A stretch of 64,000 bases of DNA, taken from NCBI GenBank assembly GCA_019059635.1, contig JAGVRJ010000013.1, positions 496,001 through 560,000 on the forward strand, in the 5' to 3' direction. Under the pieces are notes generated by a model, which saw only the letters and a program-made list of their open reading frames with translations, did no database searches and was not told where the DNA came from. A program made the position numbers and the translations under genes. Positions 12,501-24,131 of the stretch are shown piece by piece. Numbering within the stretch: the stretch's first letter is position 1; each line of letters opens with the position of its first letter. This DNA comes from Proales similis. Taxonomy: Eukaryota; Rotifera; Eurotatoria; Ploima; Proalidae.

Positions 12501-15500
12501 AAGGTTGAAACCTTAATTTAAGATAGAACAAAACGTTAGGATATGTTTTAGGAAATTTTGATTAGGTTTTGGTAGTGGTTAACTAACCCCGAATGAATTA
12601 TTTTCCATTCCCAACGTTGCCTCAGGCTTTTTCATGTACTAAACACATGTTTAAAAGGTGTTTAAACAAGGTTGCGGTGCCTGAATCAAGGTTGAAACCT
12701 TAATTTAAGATAAAACAAAACGTAAGGATATGTTTTAGGAAATTTTGATAAGGTTTTGGTAGTGGTTAACTGACCCCGAATGAATTATTTTCCATTCCCA
12801 ACGTTGCCTCAGGCTTTTTCATGTACTAAACACATGTTTAAAAGGTGTGTTAACAACGTAGCGGTGTTTATAACATGATAACAACACCAAACAAAGATAG
12901 AAAAGTATGGAAAAAAATGTTTTAGGAAATTTTGATTAGGTTTTGGTAGTGGTTAACTAACCCCGAATGAATTATTTTCCATTCCCAACGTTGCCTCAGG
13001 CTTTTTCATGTACTAAACACATGTTTAAAAGGTGTTTAAACAACGTTGCGGTGCCTGAATCAAGGTTGAAACCTTAATTTAAGATAAAACAAAACGTAAG
13101 GATATGTTTTAGGAAATTTTGATAAGGTTTTGGTAGTGGTTAACTGACCCCGAATGAATTATTTTCCATTCCCAACGTTGCCTCAGGCTTTTTCATGTAC
13201 TAAACACATGTTTAAAAGGTGTGTTAACAACGTAGCGGTGTTTATAACATGATAACAACACCAAACAAAGATAGAAAAGTATGGAAAAAAATGTTTTAGG
13301 AAATTTTGATTAGGTTTTGGTAGTGGTTAACTAACCCCGAATGAATTATTTTCCATTCCCAACGTTGCCTCAGGCTTTTTCATATACTTAACACATGTTA
13401 AGAAGCTGTACTGAACACATGTTAAGAAGGTGTGTTAACAACGTAGCGGTGTTTGAAACATGATAACAACACCAAACAAAGATAGAAAAGTATGGAAAAA
13501 AATGTTTTAGGAAATAATCTTAAGATTTTGGTAGCGGTTGGCTAGCCCCGAATGAATTATTTTTCATTACCAACGTTGCCTCAGGCTTTTTCATGTACTA
13601 AACACATGTTTAAAAGGTGTTTAAACAACGTTGCGGTGCCTGAATCAAGGTTGAAACCTTAATTTAAGATAGAACAAAACGTTAGGATATGTTTTAGGAA
13701 ATTTTGATTAGGTTTTGGTAGTGGTTAACTAACCCCGAATGAATTATTTTCCATTCCCAACGTTGCCTCAGGCTTTTTCATGTACTAAACACATGTTTAA
13801 AAGGTGTTTAAACAAGGTTGCGGTGCCTGAATCAAGGTTGAAACCTTAATTTAAGATAAAACAAAACGTAAGGATATGTTTTAGGAAATTTTGATAAGGT
13901 TTTGGTAGTGGTTAACTGACCCCGAATGAATTATTTTCCATTCCCAACGTTGCCTCAGGCTTTTTCATGTACTAAACACATGTTTAAAAGGTGTGTTAAC
14001 AACGTAGCGGTGTTTATAACATGATAACAACACCAAACAAAGATAGAAAAGTATGGAAAAAAATGTTTTAGGAAATTTTGATTAGGTTTTGGTAGTGGTT
14101 AACTAACCCCGAATGAATTATTTTCCATTCCCAACGTTGCCTCAGGCTTTTTCATGTACTAAACACATGTTTAAAAGGTGTTTAAACAACGTTGCGGTGC
14201 CTGAATCAAGGTTGAAACCTTAATTTAAGATAAAACAAAACGTAAGGATATGTTTTAGGAAATTTTGATAAGGTTTTGGTAGTGGTTAACTAACCCCGAA
14301 TGAATTATTTTCCATTCCCAACGTTGCCTCAGGCTTTTTCATGTACTGAACACATGTTAAGAAGGTGTGTTAACAACGTAGCGGTGTTTGAAACATGATA
14401 ACAACACCAAACAAAGATAGAAAAGTATGGAAAAAAATGTTTTAGGAAATAATCTTAAGATTTTGGTAGCGGTTGGCTAGCCCCGAATGAATTATTTTTC
14501 ATTACCAAAGTTGCCTTAGGCTTTTTCATGTACTGAACACATGTTAAGAAGGTGTGTTAACAACGTAGCGGTGTTTGAAACATGATAACAACACCAAACA
14601 AAGATAGAAAAGTATGGAAAAAAATGTTTTAGGAAATAATCTTAAGATTTTGGTAGCGGTTGGCTAGCCCCGAATGAATTATTTTTCATTACCAACGTTG
14701 CCTCAGGCTTTTTCATGTACTAAACACATGTTTAAAAGGTGTGTTAACAACGTAGCGGTGTTTGAAACATGATAACAACACCAAACAAAGATAGAAAAGT
14801 ATGGAAAAAAATGTTTTAGGAAATAATCTTAAGATTTTGGTAGCGGTTGGCTAGCCCCGAATGAATTATTTTTCATTACCAACGTTGCCTTAGGCTTTTT
14901 CATGTACTGAACACATGTTAAGAAGCTGTATTAACAACGTTGCGATGCCTAAATCAAGGCTTAAACCTAAATTAAAGAAAGAACAAAACGTAAGGATATG
15001 TTTTAGGAAATTTTGATAAGGTTTTGGTAGCGGTTAACTAGCCCCGAATGAATTATTTTTCATTACCAACGTTGCCTCAGGCTTTTTCATATACTAAACA
15101 CATGTTAAGAAGCTGTATTAACAATGTTGCGATGCCTTAATCAAGGCTTAAACCTAAATTAAAGAAAGAACAAAACGTAAGGATATGTTTTAGGAAATTT
15201 TGATAACGTTTTGGTAGTGGTTAACTTACCCCGAATGAATTATTTTCCATTCCCAACGTTGCCTCAGGCTTTTTCATATACTTAACACATGTTAAGAAGC
15301 TGTATTAACAACGTTGCGATGCCTAAATCAAGGCTTAAACCTAAATTAAAGAAAAAACAAAACGTAAGGATATGTTTTAGGAAATCTTGATAAGGTTTTG
15401 GTAGCGGTTAACTAGCCCCGAATGAATTATTTTTCATTCCATACGTTGCCTCAGGCTTTTTCATGTACTAAACACATGTTTAAAAGGTGTGTTAACAACG

Positions 15501-18262
15501 TAGCGGTGTTTGAAACATGATAACAACACCAAACAAAGATAGAAAAGTATGGAAAAAAATGTTTTAGGAAATAATCTTAAGATTTTGGTAGCGGTTGGCT
15601 AGCCCCGAATGAATTATTTTTCATTACCAACGTTGCCTCAGGCTTTTTCATGTACTAAACACATGTTAAGAAGCTGTATTAACAACGTTGCGATGCCTAA
15701 ATCAAGGCTTAAACCTAAATTAAAGAAAGAACAAAACGTAAGGATATGTTTTAGGAAATTTTGATAAGGTTTTGGTAGCGGTTAACTAGCCCTGAATGAA
15801 TTATTTTTCATTACCAACGTTGCCTCAGGCTTTTTCATGTACTGAACACATGTTAAGAAGGTGTGTTAACAACGTAGCGGTGTTTGAAACATGATAACAA
15901 CACCAAACAAAGATAGAAAAGTATGGAAAAAAATGTTTTAGGAAATAATCTTAAGATTTTGGTAGCGGTTGGCTAGCCCCGAATGAATTATTTTTCATTA
16001 CCAACGTTGCCTCAGGCTTTTTCATGTACTAAACACATGTTAAGAAGCTGTATTAACAACGTTGCGATGCCTAAATCAAGGCTTAAACCTAAATTAAAGA
16101 AAGAACAAAACGTAAGGATATGTTTTAGGAAATTTTGATAACGTTTTGGTAGTGGTTAACTTACCCCGAATGAATTATTTTCCATTCCCAACGTTGCCTC
16201 AGGCTTTTTCATATACTTAACACATGTTAAGAAGCTGTATTAACAACGTTGCGATGCCTAAATCAAGGCTTAAACCTAAATTAAAGAAAAAACAAAACGT
16301 AAGGATATGTTTTAGGAAATCTTGATAAGGTTTTGGTAGCGGTTAACTAGCCCCGAATGAATTATTTTTCATTCCATACGTTGCCTCAGGCTTTTTCATG
16401 TACTGAACACATGTTAAGAAGGTGTGTTAACAACGTAGCGGTGTTTGAAACATGATAACAACACCAAACAAAGATAGAAAAGTATGGAAAAAATGTTTTA
16501 GGAAATAATCTTAAGATTTTGGTAGCGGTTGGCTAGCCCCGAATGAATTATTTTTCATTACCAACGTTGCCTCAGGCTTTTTCATGTACTAAACACATGT
16601 TAAGAAGCTGTATTAACAACGTTGCGATGCCTAAATCAAGGCTTAAACCTAAATTAAAGAAAGAACAAAACGTAAGGATATGTTTTAGGAAATTTTGATA
16701 AGGTTTTGGTAGCGGTTAACTAGCCCTGAATGAATTATTTTTCATTACCAACGTTGCCTCAGGCTTTTTCATGTACTGAACACATGTTAAGAAGGTGTGT
16801 TAACAACGTAGCGGTGTTTGAAACATGATAACAACACCAAACAAAGATAGAAAAGTATGGAAAAAAATGTTTTAGGAAATAATCTTAAGATTTTGGTAGC
16901 GGTTGGCTAGCCCCGAATGAATTATTTTTCATTACCAACGTTGCCTCAGGCTTTTTCATGTACTAAACACATGTTTAAAAGGTGTTTAAACAACGTTGCG
17001 GTGCCTAAATCAAAGCTTAAACCTAAATTAAAGAAAGAACAAAACGTAAGGATATGTTTTAGGAAATTTTGATAACGTTTTGGTAGTGGTTAACTAACCC
17101 CGAATGAATTATTTTCCATTCCCAACGTTGCCTCAGGCTTTTTCATATACTTAACACATGTTAAGAAGCTGTATTAACAACGTTGCGATGCCTAAATCAA
17201 GGCTTAAACCTAAATTAAAGAAAGAACAAAACGTAAGGATATGTTTTAGGAAATTTTGATAAGGTTTTGGTAGCGGTTTACTAGCCCCGAATGAATTATT
17301 TTTCATTCCCAACGTTGCCTCAGGCTTTTTCATGTACTAAAAACATGTTTAAAAGGTGTGTTAACAACGTAGCGGTGTTTGAAACATGATAACAACACCA
17401 AACAAAGATAGAAAAGTATGGAAAAAAATGTTTTAGGAAATATTCTTAAGATTTTGGTAGCGGTTGGCTAGCCCCGAATGAATTATTTTTCATTACCAAA
17501 GTTGCCTTAGGCTTTTTCATGTACTGAACACATGTTAAGAAGGTGTGTTAACAACGTAGCGGTGTTTGAAACATGATAACAACACCAAACAAAGATAGAA
17601 AAGTATGGAAAAAAATGTTTTAGGAAATAATCTTAAGATTTTGGTAGCGGTTGGCTAGCCCCGAATGAATTATTTTTCATTACAAAAGTTGCCTCAGGCT
17701 TTTTCATGTACTAAACACATGTTAAGAAGGTGTGTTAACAACGTAGCGGTGTTTGAAACATGATAACAACACCAAACAAAGATAGAAAAGTATGGAAAAA
17801 AATGTTTTAGGAAATAATCTTAAGATTTTGGTAGCGGTTCGCTAGCCCCGAATGAATTATTTTTCATTACCAACTTTGCCTCAGGCTCTTCATGTACTAA
17901 ACACATGTTTAAAAGGTGTGTTTACAACGTAGCGGTGTTTGAAACATGATAACAACACCAAACAAAGATAGAAAAGTATGGAAAAAAATGTTTTAGGAAA
18001 TAATCTTAAGATTTTGGTAGCGGTTGGCTAGCCCCGAATGAATTATTTTTCATTATCAACGTTGCCTCAGGCTTTTTCATGTACTAAACACATGTTTAAA
18101 AGGTGTTTAAACAACGTTGCGGTGCCTGAATCAAGGTTGAAACCTTAATTAAAGATAGAACCAAACGAAAGGATATGTTTTAGGAAATTTTTATAAGATT
18201 TTGGTAGTGGTTGGTTAGCCCCCAATGAATTATTTTTCATTACCAACGTTTCCTCAGGCTTT
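6530..18262. repeat. Satellite family 2: about 62 tandem 187-bp monomers with higher-order repeats
   Basis: The CCTCAGGCTTTTTCATG landmark recurs every 186-188 bp (for example 6921, 7108, 7295, 7483, 7669) across 11.7 kb. Two main monomer types share a conserved half. Type A contains GCGGTGTTTGAAACATGATAA and GATAGAAAAGTATGG; type B contains GCGGTGCCTGAATCAAGG, AAACCTTAA and GGATATGTTTTAGG. Higher-order periods are visible: 561 bp (3x187) between about 7100 and 8600, 374 bp A-B dimers between 12560 and 14100, 1146 bp (6x187 plus a 24-bp insertion) from 12561 to 13707, and 935 bp (5x187) from 15381 to 16316. Truncated monomers occur near 10850, 11880 and 12345. No transposon or gene interrupts the array. 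Confidence 0.97.
10688..10713. repeat. 24-bp insertion variant marking one satellite lineage
   Basis: Within a monomer, GTTAAGAAG is followed by an extra CTGTACTGAACACATGTTAAGAAG, a local 24-bp duplication of the ACACATGTTAAGAAG block. The same insertion recurs near 11353, 12196 and 13403, so it was copied along with larger blocks and marks a higher-order-repeat lineage. Confidence 0.85.
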
Positions 18263-18865
18263 TAGCTTAGAACCCAAATAAAAAGTAAAATAGATTTATA
18301 TTTATTCAGGTTCGTTCATACAAGTGCGTAGCCCACGGCAAACCTATGTTACCAATTGTCATCAGATTTAACAATTTGCATTTAAATTCATAAATTTAGC
18401 TTAAGAATGTAATGTCAAAAATGTCAGAAAATGTTTTAAGAACCATTTATTAGGTTTGGGTGAGGATTGGTTCAACTATTTTAAAGATGTTTATTTCCCA
18501 ACTTGCATAAAAGCCTTTAAAGAGTCCCAATTCAAGTTTTAAGTTAATTTAAATTTTTAGTTAACTTAACATTAGATAAATCCCTATAAATAACACAACC
18601 CAGAGGTGAAAGGAAAACTTCTTACTTTATATAGACACCGTTAATGTCTGTAAGTGCTCTCCATTTTATACACGCAATCAACACAAGGTAGTTTATAAAG
18701 AGAGTCATAATTTTTTTTTACTCCAATAGACAATCGATTTTTCTTAAACATTTATTCTTTCCTTCACTCATTTTAGAGTTTTTAGTTTGTTTGTTTTCGG
18801 AAATCTAATTATTATTATCGCTACTTCTAATTCAATCTTATTTTCTTGGAATATGTTACTGAAGA
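18263..18865. repeat. Right edge of the array: decayed family-1-like monomer, then PLAA 3' flank
   Basis: The 187-bp array stops inside a monomer at about 18262. At about 18420-18545 a degenerate monomer can be seen: AGAAAATGTTTTAAGAACCATTTATTAGG, a GGTTCAACTATTTTAA block, then a CCCAACTTGCATAAAAGCC block, in the same order as family 1. The rest, up to the PLAA stop codon, is AT-rich and holds nothing else I recognise. Confidence 0.7.
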
Positions 18866-20554
18866 TTAATCAGAATCAGGAATGTAACGGCTTCCACCGG
18901 TAAAGGGGTCGCAGAAATCGTTTCTAGACAACGAGCTTGCACCAACCTGTTCTATGTTTTTTATAATGAAATTTGCAATTTCATCAAGAAACATTTGGTT
19001 CAACTGATTTTTGTGAATGAAACTTTGTGCCGCCTGATACGGATCTTGGTTAAGATTGAATGGAAGCTTTAGATTCTTCCCTATATCTTCTAGCTCGATA
19101 TCAAAAACGTAATCGTATTCCTGTATAATTAGAGAATTAAAACTAGTAAAAGATAAGGGCAACTTTTAAATTACTTTTCCCAGGTAGGTTACTTTATTAC
19201 TTGCTTTCTCATCATTTGGTTTGGAGCCAATAGCCGTTCCAATTTTTATCCAACGTTCCTCACTCAAGTTCCATTGAAATACTTCGATTTCATTGTTGTT
19301 GTTAATCAAAAGTGGTTGGCCATCTTGATTTCCTTGAATAGACAATGCTTCGATACCTGGTAGCTCTTCTGGTTTAATTTGTGAGAGAGCTTCGTTGGTT
19401 TTTGACGGAATTGAAAAACTAGCAAGCTCCCGTTCATATGCTTCTATATCTTGTGCTGATGCCATTAGGCTTTCATTTTGAGTAAACAGACGAATCGACC
19501 CATCACTGCACGCAACTGCTATCGTCCCACAGGATAAATATAAAACTTTCCACAAAGTTTGACATGGCAAAGTAATAGATTGTATTGTTTTAACCTCATC
19601 ATTATCGGCAAAATGTATTCGAAGGGTACGATCTTCACCACTTGTTGCAAAAAAACAAGCACCCCTCTCATCTTTCCCTATTGAACATATTGAATAGAGA
19701 AACGAGTCTGTAATGTTAATCTTTCTAACAGCCGTTGAATTATATAAATTCCATTCAATGACCGACCCATCATTAGAACACGAAAAAAAAATATTTTCAT
19801 CCGTTTTGTGAAGCGCAAGGCCTCTCACACAATCGTTATGACCTTTGAATTGGCAAACTAAATGTGCCTCCTTTCTGTTCAGATCCAGTTGCCATTTTGA
19901 AATCGTTTTATCTGCGCTTCCTGTCAAAATAACTCCTATCCTGCTAAGATGGAGCACTGCCCAGACCGTTTGACGATGTCCTTTCAGGGTTATTGTTGGT
20001 AGCAAGTCTGAGTTTCCAAGACCTTCAAGATCCCAAACTTTAGCAGAACAATCAAAAGAACCGCTCACCAACAGCTGATTGCATGGATCTTGATCGTATT
20101 CTAGAGCGCATACTTAACATAACATAAAAAAGCTGATGCCATATATAAGTTAAATATACAACTGTTACCAGGTCCATCATGTTCTCTAAGCTCCTTTAAC
20201 TTTGTGTTGGTTTCAATGTCATGAATCGAAATTGTTTGATCATTTGAACCGGTGCATATTAAACCATTTGGGAAAGAATGTAAATTAAGTATAACTGCAA
20301 CAGCATTAACGTATTTTTCATGATCTTGGAATGAGCTTGTTAAAACAAATTCTCTTGTGCTAAGATTTAAAGCATTTAATAAGTTAAATATAAAGCATTT
20401 AAATTCTTGATTCTAACATCTCTTTTAGCTTCCAGGTTTTGGTTGTATAATCGCGAGAAACACTCACAAAACCATTCTCTCCAAGTTGACTTATGCTTTT
20501 AACATCCCCCGAATGAGCAAACAAAGTACCCATCAATTTATATTGTTTCATCAT
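18866..20554 (-). CDS. PLAA: PLAA (phospholipase A2-activating protein / Ufd3-Doa1), lacking the PUL domain
   Basis: Ubiquitin-binding cofactor of p97/VCP. Exons 20418-20554, 20169-20359, 20112-19175 and 19120-18866 are in phase with introns of 58, 56 and 54 bp, giving 506 aa. WD40 repeats fill roughly residues 1-320 (FVSVSRDYTTKTW, SGSFDCSAKVWD, TGSADKTISKWQ, CVRGLALHKTDE, TSGEDRTLRIH). A PFU ubiquitin-binding domain follows at about 420-475 (EYDYVFDIELE, NPMFLD-like NQMFLDEIANFIIKN). Known orthologues continue after the DPFTGG-RYVPG segment into a PUL (armadillo) domain that binds p97. Here the protein stops at SRYIPDSD and the downstream sequence is UTR-like and then satellite. The start MMKQYKL follows an AG acceptor-like site 3 nt upstream. 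EIPR1 lies 107 bp upstream on the same strand. Confidence 0.93.
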
Positions 20555-20661
20555 AGCCTAGAATAATTATTTGTCTTGGCTAAAAAAAATTTATATAAAA
20601 ATTTTAACTGAATAATCAGACAACTACATCTGATATTGACTTATTGACGATAAAAATATGA

Positions 20662-22155
20662 TTAAAACATGTATTTTTGCTCTTTAGGGACCTGATCTAT
20701 AATAAGTTTACCGTCAAAACTAAGCGATGCAAACATCCATGGGTCTACCGAAGACCAAGCGATATTGTAAACGCTATCTTCATGATCTTCAACTAATTTT
20801 ATAAGGCGATCGCCAACTCTCTCTCTTTTTACTTCTTCTGAGTCTTCGGCTAAAATTGTTTTGAAGGGTTCGGATGATACACTTGCAGCTAAGTTAAGGG
20901 CAGCTGTTTGATCGCTGCTGCAACTTAAAACAAGCTGATCATGAAATGAGTTGTACTTCACCTCCCAAACCCTACACCCATAAGACTTGATTAAATCATT
21001 AAAGTAAGGACTTGAAAATTCTTACCAATGTGAATGATTGTTCAAAGTCTTTAGGCATTCACTTGTTTTTCTTAAATCCCAAAATTTCACTTTTCCGTCA
21101 TCGCCACATGAGCAAATATAATTTTGTTTGTTAGGATTAAAGTCAACAGCTCTGACCAATTGAGAATGGGACTGTTCAATACAAAACGTCTGCCTTAAGT
21201 TTGGAATATTCCAGGGTTCTTCTATAATTAAATTTTATGATTTACTTCATTGTTTTAAGATCCCATCCTCGAATAGCGGTATCATTAGTTGTGGTCATTT
21301 GTGATTGATGGTGTGGATTCCAAGTGCAACTGTAAAAACGTGGCTGACCTTTGGCTTCCAAATTTGCTGTTCCAATTATCTTTTAAGTCTTTGGCATTAT
21401 TTCATATGTTAATTGCCGCTAAGTTGCGTTACTTGAAATTCAGAATTTCTGCAATCAAAATAGTTAATCGTATTGTCTGTTAATGCAACCACGTTATAAC
21501 TTAGGGAATCCCAAATCGCACTTCAACGTAATGAAAAAGTATGGATTAAGTTTTAAAGTAATGAGAAAAAATTACCAGACGCAGTTTTTCAAGGGTACTT
21601 GAGCCATTTCGACTATATCAAAATGAATCGCATCATCGGCTAAAATACTCATTTCAAACGCATCTCCCATATTCCAAAGAGAGCATTTTGAGTTTATATT
21701 ACTCTCCTGGTCAACTAATTAAGCTATTAAAACATTGTTACTCGATTTATATAAGTTTTGAATACTTTGATTGTAACAAGTAAGAAATTGGAATTTGTTA
21801 TGTGGAGCAGCTGCAATATGCCAAACTTCTCCTCTATCATGCTTAAATATACATTTTTTTAGCGATTTAGTGGAATCTTCGTATTCTACTAAGTGAACCT
21901 TTTTTTAAATATTTTCAATTTTATACACGCAAATATCAAATGAATTTATCGTAAATTATAGTATTACTTGGTTTTTTTGTTTTAGTGACTGTGTGGCTAA
22001 AAAAAATCGCTTAACTTCCGTTTCCCCTATCTGCGGACATAATGCGCGAGCCTAAGATCATTTTTCTAAACTTACGTGTTATTTATTAATCTCTGATTTA
22101 ACTTTCTTGTTACCTGAAATTCAACTCCATAAATGAGAGGACTCTGAAAGTCCAT
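20662..22155 (-). CDS. EIPR1: EIPR1 (TSSC1), EARP/GARP-interacting WD40 protein
   Basis: WD40 protein that partners the EARP and GARP tethering complexes in endosomal recycling and dense-core vesicle biogenesis. Exon 1 (22114-22155) encodes [14 protein letters not shown] and exon 2 (21968-22051) encodes ARALCPQ through TQSLK; both match the family N-terminus closely. Later exons read [12 protein letters not shown] (about 21840), LWNMGDAFE (about 21680), WNPHHQSQ and [10 protein letters not shown] (about 21290), [28 protein letters not shown] (about 21110), and the last exon [43 protein letters not shown]. Introns are short. Complete from start to stop. The start lies 3 nt after a TTTGATTTAG acceptor-like site. 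PLAA follows on the same strand after 107 bp, an operon-like spacing. Confidence 0.93.
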
Positions 22156-22828
22156 GTTCTAAATCAAAATAGCTTATATATGCATATTTCCTTTAAGCTT
22201 TGTCAAATCAGATTTGCGAAACTGTTAAATTTTATTTTTGCGAAAATTTTGCTGAGCTTGAACCGAATAAAGAAAATATTCATCCTATATCTAAGCATAA
22301 TTCATCTATATTGGCAATTGATATTTGTCTGATACAAATTAAAAATATTAATTATTTAAATTTTCATATTATAAATAACTATTCTTCTTAATAACACTGA
22401 AAAAAAATTTAAAATCAGTTATCTAGAACTTTAAAACATCAGAAGGACTAAGTTAAAAAATTTCAAAAATTAACTCATCTAAACGTCAAGTTACTTATAC
22501 TCGGTCACCTAGGAGTATATTTAATTATCATTATTATTATGCTTTTTATATTTCTTAAAATTCTTTTTGTCAAAGATTGAAATAAGAATAACAAATACCT
22601 ATGTTCTCTGCCTAGTCATCACTTATCTTTTTTAACTTAAATTCTAATTTTCGGATTTTTTCTTTATTTACGAGCGCTCATGCGCGCATTATGTTATCAA
22701 TATTGTTCCACACTGGTTATATTAAAATAATTCATTTACTTGATTTCGATAAAAGAAATATCCTATATAAAAGACACCAGATCAGCAGCGTTACACTGGA
22801 CGTGACTACAGCTATATAAGATAGCAAG
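22156..22828. promoter_or_regulatory. Divergent intergenic region between EIPR1 and SELENOK, with a TATA box
   Basis: AT-rich spacer between head-to-head genes. A canonical TATATAAAAG lies at 22764-22773, about 55 bp upstream of the SELENOK ATG, so transcription would start near 22795. No gene is supported inside; a 63-codon open frame at 22200 has random-looking composition. Confidence 0.55.
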
Positions 22829-23287
22829 ATGGCTTATATTAACTCTCGTGGTAATTTTTACCCTTTTTGCCCAGATTTCAAGAAAAACACATTATACAAG
22901 TTTACATCAAGGTGATCTAGTAAGGTCTAAACCATTTCATCTTCGCCTTTTTGAAATTTTACATGCAATATTTTCAGCCATTTCTCTATTGTAAGTATTC
23001 ACTAATTTTTCCAATTTCCTTTCCCAGTTTTAACAGGGCTAGTTAGTTTTCTGAGTCTTTTTGAACCGCTTATTGGAAAGGATTCACGTGAAATCAATAG
23101 GGGTTATCGAATTAACGGGCAAGAGCGCAATAACTTATTTGGAACAAATATGCGGAAAAGAATCGGAGGTTTAGGATCAAGTGTTGGTAAATATTATCCG
23201 ATGCACAGCAAATATTTTCAATAATTATTCAACCATACTTTAGCAGGTCCATCTGCGCCTCCTTGTGCATCTGGAGGGTGAGGTTAG
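22829..23287 (+). CDS. SELENOK: Selenoprotein K, with in-frame UGA (Sec) two codons from the end
   Basis: ER-membrane selenoprotein; in vertebrates it acts in ER-associated degradation and as a partner of the palmitoyltransferase DHHC6. Exons 22829-22850, 22912-22990, 23047-23186 and 23247-23287 join in phase (introns 61, 56 and 60 bp) into a 93-residue protein; the human protein has 94. MAYINSRGD begins the short lumenal end, a hydrophobic segment follows at about residues 22-45 (ILHAIFSAISLLFFLSLFEP), then a Gly/Arg-rich cytosolic tail ending SAPPCASGG-U-G. TGA at 23279-23281 aligns with Sec of the family GGUGR end; a true stop TAG follows at 23285. A SECIS-like hairpin lies about 90 nt downstream. 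A standard translation would stop at the UGA and miss the gene. Confidence 0.93.
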
Positions 23288-23359
23288 GAGCAGAATCAGG
23301 ATCAGTTTTACAATCTTTGACTGATATGTGAAACTTATTCTGATATCCGATCATACAAT

Positions 23360-23430
23360 TTTTTTAAGCCTAATGATGCGCTGCTGCTAAAACCTTTGTT
23401 GGAACGCGCAGATGCTGATCAATGCTGCTT
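23360..23430 (+). promoter_or_regulatory. SECIS element in the SELENOK 3' UTR
   Basis: Core ATGA at 23373-23376 is followed by a stem TGCGC (23377-23381) that pairs with GCGCA (23406-23410). Next comes GATG with the conserved GA of the non-Watson-Crick quartet at 23411. Unpaired AAAA lies at 23389-23392, 12 nt after ATGA, the canonical distance to the apical adenosines. A lower stem is possible between AAGC (23366-23369) and GCTT (23427-23430). Position and motif fit a eukaryotic SECIS that would recode the UGA at 23279. Recognised by eye; folding energy not computed. Confidence 0.82.
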
Positions 23431-23696
23431 TAAACTTTGATTTATTATACTTAACGTTTACTATAAAAAGACCTTTTTTTCTCCCATTCACTTAAATATT
23501 GTCATATCTTTAATAATTAAAAAAATGAATAAATTAGTGATTCTAGAAATCGTGTCATGAGGAAATGACCCATAAAGATATAAATATATTAGTAACTGTT
23601 ATTTTATTAAACTCCTGATATAGAAACAATAATCACTTAATGAATTAAAAATGCAGCTCTCAGCACTCATTCAGGAGTTTAATTAGAATAAAAAAA

Positions 23697-23719
23697 AGCT
23701 TTATTTTGAAAATAAAGCT
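23697..23719. repeat. Perfect 11-bp inverted repeat between SELENOK and calpain
   Basis: AGCTTTATTTT, one central G, AAAATAAAGCT: a perfect dyad. The surrounding 23288-24131 holds the SELENOK 3' UTR (AATAAA at 23528-23533) and calpain 5' flank, with no further gene visible. The dyad may be chance in AT-rich DNA, a terminator-like hairpin or a protein-binding site. Confidence 0.6.
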
Positions 23720-24131
23720 GCTCTTCAGACTTTGAATATCTTTTTATAAAAATATTCCGATTTTCCGGTTCGATTTATAAAAAGGTTTAGTCATTTAATC
23801 TTGATATTTTTGGGAGTGCTTTGCTTGCAATATCGTTTTTATCGAAGCCTATCGATCTCTATTGTTTGAGTGTTAACTTATCCAAAAATTATGCCCACAC
23901 ATGGTGCAGATTACCTTATATTATGGCGCTTCCAAGCCCCTCTTCCGTATGAAAATGCAATGGTTCAAAAGTGCGTGAAAATTAAATGGTTATTTAGTTA
24001 TGATCAAACTCATTATTCTGAAGGAAATACAGAAATTTGAAATATATTCTTCTTTGACGTTCATAAATTGACTTTCAGATTTAGGTTTGTTCTAAACTCT
24101 CCTTATTGGGATAATATCTTTCAAATACAGA

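Noticed and set aside
6530-18262. CRISPR-like regular repeats
   Set aside because: Monomers are contiguous with no unique spacers, 187 bp long, in a eukaryotic context.
6530-18262. CENP-B box in the satellite
   Set aside because: I looked for TTCG-GG-A-CGGG-type motifs; GCGGTTGGCTAGCCCCG is only superficially similar.
22200-22391. 63-codon plus-strand frame between EIPR1 and SELENOK
   Set aside because: AT-driven composition, no similarity, lies in the divergent promoter.
23279-23281. UGA as an ordinary stop or as evidence of a variant genetic code
   Set aside because: The UGA sits exactly at the Sec position of SELENOK, a SECIS lies downstream, and other genes here end normally at UGA (for example calpain).
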